In this document: piece by piece, positions 1-8,873 of the stretch | Numbering within the stretch: the first letter of the stretch is position 1 | Layout: each line of letters opens with the position of its first letter | NCBI RefSeq assembly: GCF_040730185.1 | Contig: NZ_CP160402.1 | Location: 4,402,001-4,466,000, forward strand | Origin: Streptomyces sp. Je 1-332 | GTDB lineage: Bacteria > Actinomycetota > Actinomycetes > Streptomycetales > Streptomycetaceae | DNA length: 64,000 nucleotides | Direction: 5' to 3' | Made by a program: the position numbers and the translations under genes | The notes under the pieces: model-generated | What the model was told of the DNA's origin: nothing | The model's input: only the letters and a program-made list of their open reading frames with translations | The model's database searches: none

Positions 1-499
1 CGTACGAGGCGGCGGAGGTCTGCTTGCGGTCCGACAGCATCGCCGAGCGCCAGCGCCGCGGGTGCGGCATCGAGGAGACGGCGAGGCGGCGCACCAGCTT
101 GGGCCGCATCACGGCAGCCGTCCACGCGAGGTAGCCGCCCAGGTCGTGCCCGACGAGCGCGGCGTCAGGCTCGCCGAGCGACCGCACGACGCCCGTGATG
201 TCGAGCGCGAGGTTCGCCGGGTCGTAGCCCCGCGGCGTACGGTCGCTGCCGCCGACACCCCGCAGGTCCATCGCGACCGCACGGAAGCCCGCGTCGGCGA
301 GGGCCACCATCTGGTGCCGCCAGGTCCACCAGAACTGCGGGAAGCCGTGCAGGAGCAGCACGAGCGGCCCGTCGCCCATCTCGGCGATGTGGAAGCGGGC
401 GCCGTTGGCGGCGACGTCCCGGTGCATCCACGGTCCTTCGATGCGTACGAGTGACGTCGGTTGGGCCGGATGGGGGGCGGGCGTGGCGGGGTCCGTCAT
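1..499 (-). CDS. alpha/beta hydrolase, epoxide hydrolase (EphE) type, 3' end outside window
   Basis: The 166 visible residues begin MTDPATPAPHPA and run off the left edge. An HGFP oxyanion motif lies at residues 51-54 and the nucleophile-elbow motif GHDLGG at 117-122. An Asp nucleophile there is typical of epoxide hydrolases and dehalogenases rather than Ser lipases. The ATG shares an ATGA overlap with the stop of the upstream membrane-protein gene, so the two are probably translationally coupled. The same pair (membrane protein then EphE) occurs in mycobacteria near acs. The remaining catalytic residues lie outside the window, so substrate cannot be judged. An ordinary lactonase or esterase is the main alternative. 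Confidence 0.85.
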   Translation of the reverse strand, partial: MTDPATPAPHPAQPTSLVRIEGPWMHRDVAANGARFHIAEMGDGPLVLLLHGFPQFWWTWRHQMVALADAGFRAVAMDLRGVGGSDRTPRGYDPANLALDITGVVRSLGEPDAALVGHDLGGYLAWTAAVMRPKLVRRLAVSSMPHPRRWRSAMLSDRKQTSAASY

Positions 500-1002
500 G
501 AAGACGAGCGTGCCACAGCCGCAGCCTTCTCACTGCCACGGTCGAGGGTGGCACCGGTGACGGGGGCGGGGCCGATCGAACGCGGGTGCGGCTTGACGTT
601 CTGCAGTACGGCAGCCGTCTCCTTGGCCGAGGCGGCGGCCTTCTGCGGGCCCTTGCCCTTCTTGGCCTTCTTCGCGAAGACGACGCCGATCAGCGCGAGC
701 ACCCCGGCGACCAGCACGTTCGCCGCGAAGGAGAGCACGAAGCAGATCGCCATGTTCCACCCGCTCCAGGTGCGGATGCCGTACGCGAGGGCGAAGCTCA
801 GCATCGGCAGCGAGAAGAGCAGCACAGCGCCCGCGGCGGCGAACGCGCCGCCGCCGACCGCACCCCGCTTGACGTCCTGGCGCAGCTGGGCCTTGGCCAG
901 CGCGATCTCGTCGTGCATCAGGGCGGACATCTCGCTGGTCGCCGTGGAGACCAGCTGGCCGAGGCTGCGTTCGGTGCCGACGGGCCCGTCGGGTGTGCTC
1001 AT
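496..1002 (-). CDS. phage-holin-family (holin superfamily III like) membrane protein
   Basis: This 168-residue protein starts MSTPDGPVGTERSLGQLV. An amphipathic N-terminal third (SALMHDEIALAKAQLRQDV) is followed by two hydrophobic segments at about residues 55-80 and 90-115, separated by a short loop, then a Lys/Ala-rich cytoplasmic tail. This is the architecture of the actinobacterial Phage_holin_3_6 proteins, which are chromosomal membrane proteins of unknown role and not active holins. ATG at 1002 is preferred over an in-frame start at 1053 because GGGGAGAAG lies just upstream of it. It overlaps the hydrolase downstream by 4 nt. The real function is unknown. Confidence 0.85.
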   Translation of the reverse strand: MSTPDGPVGTERSLGQLVSTATSEMSALMHDEIALAKAQLRQDVKRGAVGGGAFAAAGAVLLFSLPMLSFALAYGIRTWSGWNMAICFVLSFAANVLVAGVLALIGVVFAKKAKKGKGPQKAAASAKETAAVLQNVKPHPRSIGPAPVTGATLDRGSEKAAAVARSSS

Positions 1003-1110
1003 CGCTTCTCCCCTTCTCCGTAAGTCTGCGTACGTCCGCGCAGGCGTGCTCACCTACGTCTGGTCAGATACGACCGCCCGGCCCATGCCGAGCAGTCAAG
1101 TCTGCTCAGA

Positions 1111-2520
1111 TCATGCCGGACCGTCGTCATCGGCGCGTGCCCCGGCCGACACTTCGGCAAGCCTGCGGTGCTCGGCTGCCTTCTTTTCGTAGATCGCGGC
1201 CATCCGCAGGTGGTACTCCGGCTTGTCCTGTTCGTACACGTCCGGGATGCCGTCGAGGTCGTCGTCGCGCTCCTCCTCGTCGTAAAGGGCGCGGTAGCGG
1301 GCGTTGCGCACCTTGAGCAGGATCCCGGAGAGCACGGCCGCGATGAGAGAGCCCATCAGGACGGCTGCCTTGATCTCGTCGGTGAGCAGCGGGTCCTCGG
1401 TGAAGGCGAGTTCGCCGATCAGGAGCGAGACGGTGAAGCCGATGCCGGCCAGCGAGGCGACCGCGAAGACGTCCGGCCAGGCGAGTTCGTCGTTGAGCTC
1501 GGCCTTGGTGAAGCGGGCGGCGAGCCAGGTGCCGCCGAAGATGCCGACCGCCTTGCCGAGCACGAGACCGAGCACGACACCGAGCGTCTCCGGCTTGGTG
1601 AACACGTCCCCGAGTGCGCCGCCCGACACCGCGACACCCGCGCTGAACAGCGCGAACAGCGGCACGGCGAGTCCGGCGGACAGGGGGCGCACCAGGTGTT
1701 CGATGTGCTCGCCCGGCGAGTGCTCCTCGCCGTCGCGGCGCGTGCAGCGCAGCATCAGGCCCATCGCGACACCGGCGATCGTGGCGTGGATGCCGCTGTT
1801 GTACATCAGCCCCCAGATGACGAGGGCCAGCGGAACGTAGACGTACCAGCCGCGTACGCCCTTGCGGAGCAGCAACCAGAAGACCGCGAGCCCGATGAAC
1901 GCGCCGCCGAGGGCCGCGAAGTTGAGGTCGCTGGTGAAGAACACCGCGATGATCAGGATGGCGAAGAGGTCGTCGACGACGGCGAGCGTGAGCAGGAAGG
2001 CGCGCAGCGCGGAGGGCAGCGAGGTGCCGATGACCGCGAGGACGGCGAGCGCGAAGGCGATGTCCGTGGCGGTCGGCACGGCCCAGCCGTCGAGCGAACC
2101 GCCGCCGACGGTGTTGACCAGGACGTACACCAGAGCGGGTACGGCCATGCCACAGAGCGCGGCGACGACGGGCAGCGCGGCGGCCTTCGGGTCGCGCAGA
2201 TCGCCCGCGACGAGTTCACGCTTGAGCTCGATGCCGGCGACGAAGAAGAAGACGGCGAGCAGTCCGTCGGCCGCCCAGTGCTGGATGGAGAGGTCGAGGC
2301 CGAGGGCGCCGGGCCCCAGATGGAAGCCGCTCACGGACTCGTACGAGCCGCTGGCGGTGTTCGCCCAGATCAGCGCGGTGACGGCGGCGACGAGGAGGAG
2401 GACACCGCCGACGGTCTCGGTGCGCAGCGCGTTCGCGACGAAGGTCCGTTCGGGCAGCGAGAGCCGTCCGAGAACCTTGCGCTTGTCGCGGGGTGTGTTG
2501 CTGGGTGCGGGCGCGGCCAC
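1111..2520 (-). CDS. nhaA: Na+/H+ antiporter NhaA
   Basis: NhaA exchanges cytoplasmic Na+ (or Li+) for external H+ and supports salt and alkaline pH tolerance. The protein has about twelve membrane segments and the ion-binding Asp-Asp pair in LAVVDDLFAI (near residues 177-178 from this start), plus the family motif GIELKRELVAGDL. The C-terminal tail from about residue 420 is charged and cytoplasmic (DEEERDDDLDGIPDVYEQ), longer than in E. coli. GTG at 2520 was chosen because GGAGG sits 8 nt upstream and the reading starts VAAPAPSNTPRDKRKVLGRLSLPERTF, matching where the family begins. The frame is open further up to 2685, but that part looks like a leader RNA. Confidence 0.93.
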   Translation of the reverse strand: MAAPAPSNTPRDKRKVLGRLSLPERTFVANALRTETVGGVLLLVAAVTALIWANTASGSYESVSGFHLGPGALGLDLSIQHWAADGLLAVFFFVAGIELKRELVAGDLRDPKAAALPVVAALCGMAVPALVYVLVNTVGGGSLDGWAVPTATDIAFALAVLAVIGTSLPSALRAFLLTLAVVDDLFAILIIAVFFTSDLNFAALGGAFIGLAVFWLLLRKGVRGWYVYVPLALVIWGLMYNSGIHATIAGVAMGLMLRCTRRDGEEHSPGEHIEHLVRPLSAGLAVPLFALFSAGVAVSGGALGDVFTKPETLGVVLGLVLGKAVGIFGGTWLAARFTKAELNDELAWPDVFAVASLAGIGFTVSLLIGELAFTEDPLLTDEIKAAVLMGSLIAAVLSGILLKVRNARYRALYDEEERDDDLDGIPDVYEQDKPEYHLRMAAIYEKKAAEHRRLAEVSAGARADDDGPA

Positions 2521-2600
2521 GGGGGTCGACCTCCGGTCGGTGGGCAGGACGAATCGCTTGCCGACCAGACTTCCCGGCGCACCTAGTACTTCTTGTCGCG
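2521..2600 (-). promoter_or_regulatory. structured 5' leader of nhaA, candidate cis-regulatory RNA
   Basis: On the minus strand the leader contains CCGG-GAAGT-CTGG, a short hairpin, overlapped by GGTCGG, which can pair with CCGACC placed immediately before the GGAGG ribosome site of nhaA. The two pairings are mutually exclusive and the second would lie against the Shine-Dalgarno sequence. This arrangement suits translational control, for example by an ion. I cannot assign it to a known riboswitch class from sequence alone. Confidence 0.4.
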
Positions 2601-2699
2601 TCTCTTTGTGATGTCTTCTTGTTGCGTTGTTGACGCGGTCCTTAGCGTACCTAACGTGCGTCCGGACGTATCCGGTGATCGTCACTTTATGCGCAAGAA

Positions 2700-2726
2700 G
2701 GGCACCCGGCGCGGTGCCGGGTGCCC
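2700..2726 (-). terminator. terminator downstream of acs
   Basis: Perfect 11-bp stem GGGCACCCGGC / GCCGGGTGCCC with a 5-nt loop, followed on the minus strand by CTTCTT. It lies 20 bases past the acs stop and separates acs from nhaA. Confidence 0.85.
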
Positions 2727-2745
2727 TTCGATGCCTCAGGTCTGA

Positions 2746-4707
2746 CTAGTCCTCGCTCGGCGCGGCCGGCAGCTTCGTCTGGATCAGGTCCATCACGGAG
2801 GAGTCCGTGAGCGTGGTGACATCACCCAGCTCGCGGTTCTCGGCGACATCACGCAGGAGGCGCCGCATGATCTTCCCGGACCGCGTCTTCGGCAGCTCGG
2901 CCACCGGAAGGATGCGCTTCGGCTTGGCGATCGGACCGAGGGCCGTGCCCACGTGGCCCCGCAGGTCCGCCACGAGCCCCTCGTCGTCGGCGTTCGCCGT
3001 GCCCCGCAGGATCACGAACGCGACGATGGCCTGACCGGTGGTCTCGTCCGCCGCGCCCACGACGGCCGCCTCGGCGACCGACGGGTGCGAGACGAGCGCC
3101 GACTCGACCTCGGTGGTGGAGATGTTGTGCCCGGACACGAGCATCACGTCGTCCACACGGCCGAGCAGCCAGATGTCGCCGTCGTCGTCCTTCTTGGCAC
3201 CGTCCCCGGCGAAGTACTTGCCCTCGAAGCGCGACCAGTAGGTGTCGATGAAACGCTGGTCGTCGCCCCAGATGGTGCGCAGCATCGAGGGCCACGGCTC
3301 GGTCAGGACGAGATAGCCGCCACCGCCGTCGGGCACTTCGCGCGCCTCGTCGTCGACGACGGTCGCGGCGATGCCCGGCAGCGCGCGCTGGGCGCTGCCC
3401 GGCTTGGTCTCGGTCACGCCCGGCAGCGGCGAGATCATCATCGCGCCGGTCTCGGTCTGCCACCAGGTGTCCACGATGGGGCACTTGTCGGCGCCGATGT
3501 TCTTGCGGTACCACATCCAGGCCTCGGGGTTGATCGGCTCACCGACCGACCCGAGGACCCGCAGGCTGGAGAGGTCGAACTTCGCGGGGATGTCGTCGCC
3601 CCACTTCATGAACGTACGAATCGCGGTCGGCGCGGTGTAGAGGATGGTCACCCCGTACTTCTGGACGATCTCCCAGAAGCGCCCCTGGTGGGGGGTGTCG
3701 GGCGTGCCCTCGTACATGACCTGCGTCGCGCCGTTCGCCAGCGGGCCGTACGTGATGTACGAGTGCCCGGTGACCCAGCCGATGTCGGCCGTGCACCAGT
3801 AGACGTCGGTCTCCGGCTTGAGGTCGAAGACGGCGTGGTGGGTGTACGCGGCCTGGGTGAGATAGCCGCCGGAGGTGTGGAGGATGCCCTTGGGCTTACC
3901 CGTCGTCCCCGAGGTGTAGAGGATGAACAGCGGGTTCTCGGCGTCGAAGGCTTCGGGGGTGTGCTCGGTGGACTGGCGCTCGGTGAGCTCGTGCCACCAC
4001 ACGTCGCGGCCCTCGGTCCACGCCACGTCCTGGCCGGTGCGGCGCACGACGAGGACATGCTCGATGGAGCTGCCCTCGCGCGAGACGGCGTCGTCGACCG
4101 CGGGCTTCAGGGCGGCGGGCTTGCCCCTGCGGTAGCCGCCGTCGGAGGTGATGACGACCTTGGCGTCGGCGTCCTTCACGCGCGCGGCGATGGCGTCGGC
4201 GGAGAAGCCGCCGAAGACCACGGAGTGCGCGGCGCCGATACGGGCGCAGGCCAGCATCGACACGACGGCCTCGGGGATCATCGGCAGATAGACGGCGACG
4301 CGGTCACCCTGCCCGACGCCCAGCTCGGACAGCGCGTTGGCGGCCCGGCTGACCTCGTCCTTGAGCTCGGCGTAGGTGATGGCCCGGCTGTCGCCGGGCT
4401 CACCCTCGAAGTGGAGCGCCACACGGTCGCCGTGGCCCGCCTCGACGTGGCGGTCGACGCAGTTGTACGCGACGTTCAGCTTCCCGTCGGCGAACCACTT
4501 CGCGAAGGGCGGGTTCGACCAGTCGAGCGTCTCGGTCGGTTCGGTGGCCCAGGTCAGCCGGCGGGCCTGCTCGGCCCAGAAGCCGAGCCGGTCAGCCTTG
4601 GCCTGTTCGTACGCCTCCGCGGTGACGTTGGCGTTGGCCGCCAGGTCGGCCGGTGGCGCGAACCTTCGCTCTTCTTTAAGAAGGTTGGCCAGGCTTTCGT
4701 TGCTCAC
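2746..4707 (-). CDS. acs: acetyl-CoA synthetase (AMP-forming)
   Basis: Acs activates acetate to acetyl-CoA through acetyl-AMP. The 653-residue length fits the family (about 650). The AMP-binding signature YTSGTTGKPKG is at about residues 261-271, the adenylate motif TWWQTETG follows, and the C-terminal domain carries PKTRSGKIMRR, whose Lys (about 611) is the catalytic residue that Pat/CobB-type systems acetylate. The start is taken as GTG at 4707 (reading VSNESLANLLKEERRF, with GGGAG 6 nt upstream) rather than the more upstream GTG at 4749. It is transcribed toward nhaA but separated from it by a strong terminator. Confidence 0.96.
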   Translation of the reverse strand: MSNESLANLLKEERRFAPPADLAANANVTAEAYEQAKADRLGFWAEQARRLTWATEPTETLDWSNPPFAKWFADGKLNVAYNCVDRHVEAGHGDRVALHFEGEPGDSRAITYAELKDEVSRAANALSELGVGQGDRVAVYLPMIPEAVVSMLACARIGAAHSVVFGGFSADAIAARVKDADAKVVITSDGGYRRGKPAALKPAVDDAVSREGSSIEHVLVVRRTGQDVAWTEGRDVWWHELTERQSTEHTPEAFDAENPLFILYTSGTTGKPKGILHTSGGYLTQAAYTHHAVFDLKPETDVYWCTADIGWVTGHSYITYGPLANGATQVMYEGTPDTPHQGRFWEIVQKYGVTILYTAPTAIRTFMKWGDDIPAKFDLSSLRVLGSVGEPINPEAWMWYRKNIGADKCPIVDTWWQTETGAMMISPLPGVTETKPGSAQRALPGIAATVVDDEAREVPDGGGGYLVLTEPWPSMLRTIWGDDQRFIDTYWSRFEGKYFAGDGAKKDDDGDIWLLGRVDDVMLVSGHNISTTEVESALVSHPSVAEAAVVGAADETTGQAIVAFVILRGTANADDEGLVADLRGHVGTALGPIAKPKRILPVAELPKTRSGKIMRRLLRDVAENRELGDVTTLTDSSVMDLIQTKLPAAPSED

Positions 4708-4798
4708 GACATCTCCCATTCCCAGGGTGTCCGTTGTGTCCAAAGCCACAGCTCATCAGACGCGAACCCTCGGTGACAAGAGCCTGCCGAAAATTGGT

Positions 4799-7162
4799 TT
4801 AGACCTTTACTCGGGAGGGCGGCTCCTCACGCGGTGTTCCCTGGTGCGGTGACGGCGTCACCTGGTCGAATACGGCCTCCGCGCTGCCGGTGAGCAAGTA
4901 GGCCTGTGCCTCGCCGACATGGAAGTACATGCCATGCAGTTCGAGGGCGCCCTCGGCCATGCGGCGCGCCACGGCCTCGTGGCCGCGCAGGTGCTCCAAC
5001 TGCTGGACCACGTTGGTCAGACAGAGCTGCTCGACCGCGTCGGCGGGTGCCCGCCCGGCGAGCCGCGCCCAGCCCTCCTTCTCGTGGGCCGCCATGCGCT
5101 CAAGGCTCGGTGCCCCGTGCCGCAGCCACCGCTTCAGGGGCGTCCGGGCGCCCCCGGGCGGGGTGGTGAGCAGCGCCTGCATCGCCCCGCACCCGGAGTG
5201 CCCGCACACGGTGATGGACCGCACCTTCAGTACGTCGACCGCGTACTCGATCGCGGCGGCCACCGAGTCGTCGCCGCTCTCGGCGCCCGGCAGCGGAACC
5301 AGATTGCCGACATTGCGGACGACGAAGAGGTCGCCGGGGCCGCTCGACGTGATCATCGAGGTGACGAGACGGGAGTCGGCGCAGGTCAGAAAGAGCTGCG
5401 AGGGCTGCTGGCCCTCGCGTGCGAGCCGGGCGAGCTCGCTCCGCACGTGCGGAGCCGTGTTCCGCTGGAAGGCGCTGATGCCGCTTTCCAGTTGATGCCC
5501 GCTGGGCTGCCCCTCGCCCTGGGGCGCTTCCTGGGGCCGGTCGCAGTGGTGGTTGCGCCAGGCCGTCCAGGGCCGGCAGCAGGAGTGCGACGAGCTGGCG
5601 GGCTCGGCGATCCGCGTCCCGGCACGCCCGGTCACCTCGACGGCGCCGCCCTGCGCGGCGTGCGCGTCCTGCCAGCACTGCAGCGTTTCGTAGGCCGCGT
5701 GGTCCATGAACGAGCCGTCCAACTCGACGATGGTCGACGCGCCCTGGGGCACGAGATGCAACGCCCTGCTCAGTCGCGGCACGGCGAGGAAGGTCAACTG
5801 CCCGCGCACGCGCACGTGGTGGACCCCGCCCTCCTCGGTGTGGGTGATGCGCGTGCGGGCGAGGCGGTGCAGCGCGACGGCCACGGCGACGGCGACGCCG
5901 ATGGCCACACCTTCGAGCACACCGACGAAGACCACACCGAGGGTCGTCGTGGTGTACACGAGGATCTCGCGGTGGCGGGTGATGACCCGGATGTGGTTCA
6001 GGCTCACCATCTGGATGCCGACCGCCATCACCAGGGCGGCGAGCGCGGCGAGCGGGATCAGCTCGAGGAGGGGGACCAGGAGCAGGGCGGCCACTACTAC
6101 CCAAACGCCGTGCAGCATCGTGGAGTTCCGGCTGACGGCGCCGGCCCGCACATTCGCCGTGCTGCGCACCGCGACTCCGGCGACGGGGAGCCCGCCGAGC
6201 GCCCCGGACACGGCGTTGGCGGCGCCCTGGCCGAGCAGTTCGCGGTTGAGGTCGGAGCGGACGGCGCCGGCGCTCGGGTCGCGCCGCCCCGAGGCGAGCT
6301 TGTCCACGGCGACGGCACCGAGCAGTGACTGCACGCTGCAGACCAGCGTGATCGTGAGGACGGCGGCGACGAGCCCGAGTGCGGGCCCTTCGGGCAGGCC
6401 GACCAGCGCGTGACTGCGCCAGGACGGCAGGTCGACCCTGGCCACGCTCAGCCCGGCGAACACGGCGACGGCCGTCGCCACGGCAACGGAGACCAGGGGA
6501 GCTGGTACGACACGGAGGGCTTTGCCCGCCGGGCCGGGAATCCGCGGCCAGAGCAGCAGCACCGCCAGGGTCAGCACGCTGATCGAGAGCGCGGCCGGGT
6601 GCAGATCGGCCAGCTGGGCGGGCAGGGCGCGGAGGTTGTCGAGCACGGCGCTCTGCGGGGTGCCGCCGAGCACGATGTGCAGCTGCGCGACGGCGATGGC
6701 GACGCCGATGCCGGCCAGCATGCCGTGCACGACGGCCGGGCTGACGGCGAGCGCCGAGCGGGCCACGCGCAGGAAGCCGAGGCCGATCTGGGCGACTCCG
6801 GCGAGAACGGTGATGGCGCAGGTGGTCCGCCAGCCGTACTGCTGGATGAGGTCGGCGGTGACGACCGTGAGCCCTGCGGCGGGACCACTGACCTGCAGCG
6901 GCGATCCGCCGACCCATCCGGCGACCAGACCGCCGACGGCGGCGGCGACGAGGCCCGCCTGGAGCGGTGCGCCGGTGGCGAGCGCGATGCCGAGGGACAG
7001 CGGCAGGGCGATCAGGAAGACGGCGATCGACGCGGAGACGTCGGCGCCGGCGATGCGGAACCTACGGAACTTGCGGAACTTGCCGGGCGGCGGCGCGTGG
7101 GGCTCGTGGTCGCGTGACGCGTGGGCCGATTCGGCGGCATGGGTGGGGACGCAGGCAGACAT
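4799..7162 (-). CDS. SulP-family anion transporter fused to a beta-carbonic anhydrase
   Basis: 787 residues. Residues 30-440 form a SulP transporter core with 10-12 hydrophobic segments (FLIALPLSLGIALATGAPLQAGLVAA; SGPAAGLTVV). Residues 450-540 resemble a STAS domain (STIVELDGSFMDHAAYETL). After a Cys/His-rich linker, residues 570-760 are a beta-carbonic anhydrase with the zinc ligands in CADSR (about 590) and HSGCG (about 650). The expected role is bicarbonate (or sulfate) uptake coupled to CO2/bicarbonate interconversion at the membrane. ATG at 7162 has GGAGGAGACGGG upstream; an in-frame upstream start at 7312 lacks that context. The fusion is common in actinobacteria. Confidence 0.92.
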   Translation of the reverse strand: MSACVPTHAAESAHASRDHEPHAPPPGKFRKFRRFRIAGADVSASIAVFLIALPLSLGIALATGAPLQAGLVAAAVGGLVAGWVGGSPLQVSGPAAGLTVVTADLIQQYGWRTTCAITVLAGVAQIGLGFLRVARSALAVSPAVVHGMLAGIGVAIAVAQLHIVLGGTPQSAVLDNLRALPAQLADLHPAALSISVLTLAVLLLWPRIPGPAGKALRVVPAPLVSVAVATAVAVFAGLSVARVDLPSWRSHALVGLPEGPALGLVAAVLTITLVCSVQSLLGAVAVDKLASGRRDPSAGAVRSDLNRELLGQGAANAVSGALGGLPVAGVAVRSTANVRAGAVSRNSTMLHGVWVVVAALLLVPLLELIPLAALAALVMAVGIQMVSLNHIRVITRHREILVYTTTTLGVVFVGVLEGVAIGVAVAVAVALHRLARTRITHTEEGGVHHVRVRGQLTFLAVPRLSRALHLVPQGASTIVELDGSFMDHAAYETLQCWQDAHAAQGGAVEVTGRAGTRIAEPASSSHSCCRPWTAWRNHHCDRPQEAPQGEGQPSGHQLESGISAFQRNTAPHVRSELARLAREGQQPSQLFLTCADSRLVTSMITSSGPGDLFVVRNVGNLVPLPGAESGDDSVAAAIEYAVDVLKVRSITVCGHSGCGAMQALLTTPPGGARTPLKRWLRHGAPSLERMAAHEKEGWARLAGRAPADAVEQLCLTNVVQQLEHLRGHEAVARRMAEGALELHGMYFHVGEAQAYLLTGSAEAVFDQVTPSPHQGTPREEPPSRVKV

Positions 7163-7563
7163 GGTTTCCCGTCTCCTCCGGGGCAGCGCGGTCGCGGGAC
7201 AAGGGGTCCTCCGGAGGTTTCCGGAGGGCGGGTCGCGGCCGTGGGTCACGGCGTTGCAGCGGCGGGATATCTCCACTCTCGGTAAACGAATCGTAATGCA
7301 GAGTAAAGACATGGGATAGGCAAGCGGGGCAAATGGGGCACTAGATCACTCCGAAGGGTGATTAAAACTATTCATCGGCTTGTCGGAACATCTGCCTAAT
7401 GCCTTCGTGCGACGTTGGCGTCGCTATGGGTCATTTCCGGGCAATTACGGCCCAAACTCCTCCCGGCGGTGACCCCTGGCGTGCCCCCGTGGGCTCTCCT
7501 GCAGCTCGTCTGCAGCCCGTGCCCCGGTTCGAAGCCGACTTGAAGGAAGAAGGTGGGCGGAAG
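7163..7563. other. intergenic region between divergent genes
   Basis: About 400 bases separate the SulP/carbonic anhydrase gene from the divergent lipoprotein gene. It is less GC-rich near 7360-7400 (ATTAAAACTATTCATC), which suggests promoter DNA for one or both genes, but no convincing paired -35/-10 could be fixed. No open frame here has gene-like features. Confidence 0.5.
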
Positions 7564-8844
7564 ATGGCCGCCACCCAGAGGACCCAGCGGATCGCCGCGG
7601 GCACCACCGCCCTCGTGGCATGCGTCGCGGTACTGGCCGGTTGCTCGAGCGGCGACACCGGCTCCAAGGCAGGCGCGCCGGGCGCCAAGAAGCCAGCCCC
7701 GGCCCAGGCCCCCAAGAGCGCCGTCCGCATGATCGGTGACGGCTCGACCGCCTTCACCGGACGGCAGCCGAACCTGCCCGAGCCCACCCGCCTGAGACCC
7801 GGCCAGAAGCCGCCCCAGTTCGTCGTCTTCTCCTGGGACGGTGCGGGCGAGGACAGCCAGAAGCTCTTCTCGCACTTCCGCAAGGTGGCCAAGCGGAACG
7901 ACGCCACGATGACGTACTTCCTCAGCGGCGTGTACATGCTTCCGGAGGCGAAGCGGAAGCTCTACGACCCGCCGCAACACCAGTCCGGCAGCTCGGACAT
8001 CGGCTTCAACGACCGCGAGGGAATCAAGGACACCGTGGAGCAGCTCCGCGGCGCCTGGCTCGAGGGCAATGAAGTCGGCACCCACTTCAACGGTCACTTC
8101 TGCGGCGCCGGCCGGGGCGTGGGCGAGTGGTCGGTCGCCGACTGGAAGAGCGAGATCAAGCAGGCCAAGTCCTTCGTGAAGTCCTGGAAGACGAACACGG
8201 GCATGAAGAAGGCGCAGCCGCTGCCCTTCGACTACGACAAGGAACTCATCGGCGCCCGCACGCCCTGCCTCGAAGGCCAGAAGAACTTCATGCGGGCGGC
8301 CCGCGAACTGGGCTTCCGCTACGACACCAGCGGCGTCAACAACCAGGTCTGGCCGAAGAAGAAGGAAGGCCTCTGGGACCTGTCGATGCAGCTGGTCCCC
8401 GTGCCCGGCCGCAAGTTCGAGACGCTGACCATGGACTACAACTTCATGGTCAACCAGTCGGGCACGACATCGCAGGGCGACCCCAGCAAGCACGAGTACT
8501 GGGGTGACCAGATGCGCGACGGTCTGCTCGAGGGATTCGACCGCGCCTACAAGGGCAACCGCGCCCCGCTGATCATCGGCAACCACTTCGAGTCCTGGAA
8601 CGGCGGCACGTACATGCGCGCCATCGAGGAGACGATCGAGTCGGTCTGCACCAAGCGCGACGTGCGCTGCGTCTCCTTCCGTCAACTCGCCGACTGGCTC
8701 GACGCCCAGGACCCGCAGACCGTGCAGCGCCTCACCAAGCTCCCGGTCGGCAAGGCGCCGAAGGAGGGCTGGACGTCCTTCCTCTCCGCCCAGCCCGCAC
8801 CGGCTCCGAAGGGCGTCCCGGGAGCCCCGGCGTCCAAGTCCTGA
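7564..8844 (+). CDS. lipoprotein with polysaccharide-deacetylase-like domain
   Basis: 426 residues beginning MAATQRTQRIAAG. A lipoprotein signal peptide ends in the lipobox LAGC with Cys27. The body starts with QFVVFSWDGAGED (about residues 83-96), resembling the first motif of NodB-type polysaccharide deacetylases, and later has EVGTHFNGHFCG and GNHFESWNGGTYM, which could supply metal-binding His residues. It is therefore probably an extracellular, membrane-anchored carbohydrate esterase of the cell envelope. The canonical paired Asp of NodB enzymes is altered (SWDGAG), so activity is uncertain. AAGGAAG lies upstream of ATG 7564; the in-frame ATG-like starts further up lack a signal peptide next to them. 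Confidence 0.8.
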   Translation: MAATQRTQRIAAGTTALVACVAVLAGCSSGDTGSKAGAPGAKKPAPAQAPKSAVRMIGDGSTAFTGRQPNLPEPTRLRPGQKPPQFVVFSWDGAGEDSQKLFSHFRKVAKRNDATMTYFLSGVYMLPEAKRKLYDPPQHQSGSSDIGFNDREGIKDTVEQLRGAWLEGNEVGTHFNGHFCGAGRGVGEWSVADWKSEIKQAKSFVKSWKTNTGMKKAQPLPFDYDKELIGARTPCLEGQKNFMRAARELGFRYDTSGVNNQVWPKKKEGLWDLSMQLVPVPGRKFETLTMDYNFMVNQSGTTSQGDPSKHEYWGDQMRDGLLEGFDRAYKGNRAPLIIGNHFESWNGGTYMRAIEETIESVCTKRDVRCVSFRQLADWLDAQDPQTVQRLTKLPVGKAPKEGWTSFLSAQPAPAPKGVPGAPASKS

Positions 8845-8873
8845 CTCTCCCCGGAGAGTTCAGGTCACAGAAC

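Noticed and set aside
496..1002. Prophage remnant suggested by the phage-holin label
   Set aside because: The family is chromosomal and its neighbours (nhaA, acs, EphE-like) are housekeeping genes; no phage genes are nearby.
1168..2586. Long open frame of 472 codons antisense to nhaA
   Set aside because: Low-complexity Arg/Glu/Gly-rich translation with no family features; it arises from high GC at codon position 3 of the real gene.
2953..4776. 607-codon open frame antisense to acs
   Set aside because: Acs is certain on the other strand and this product has no recognisable domain.
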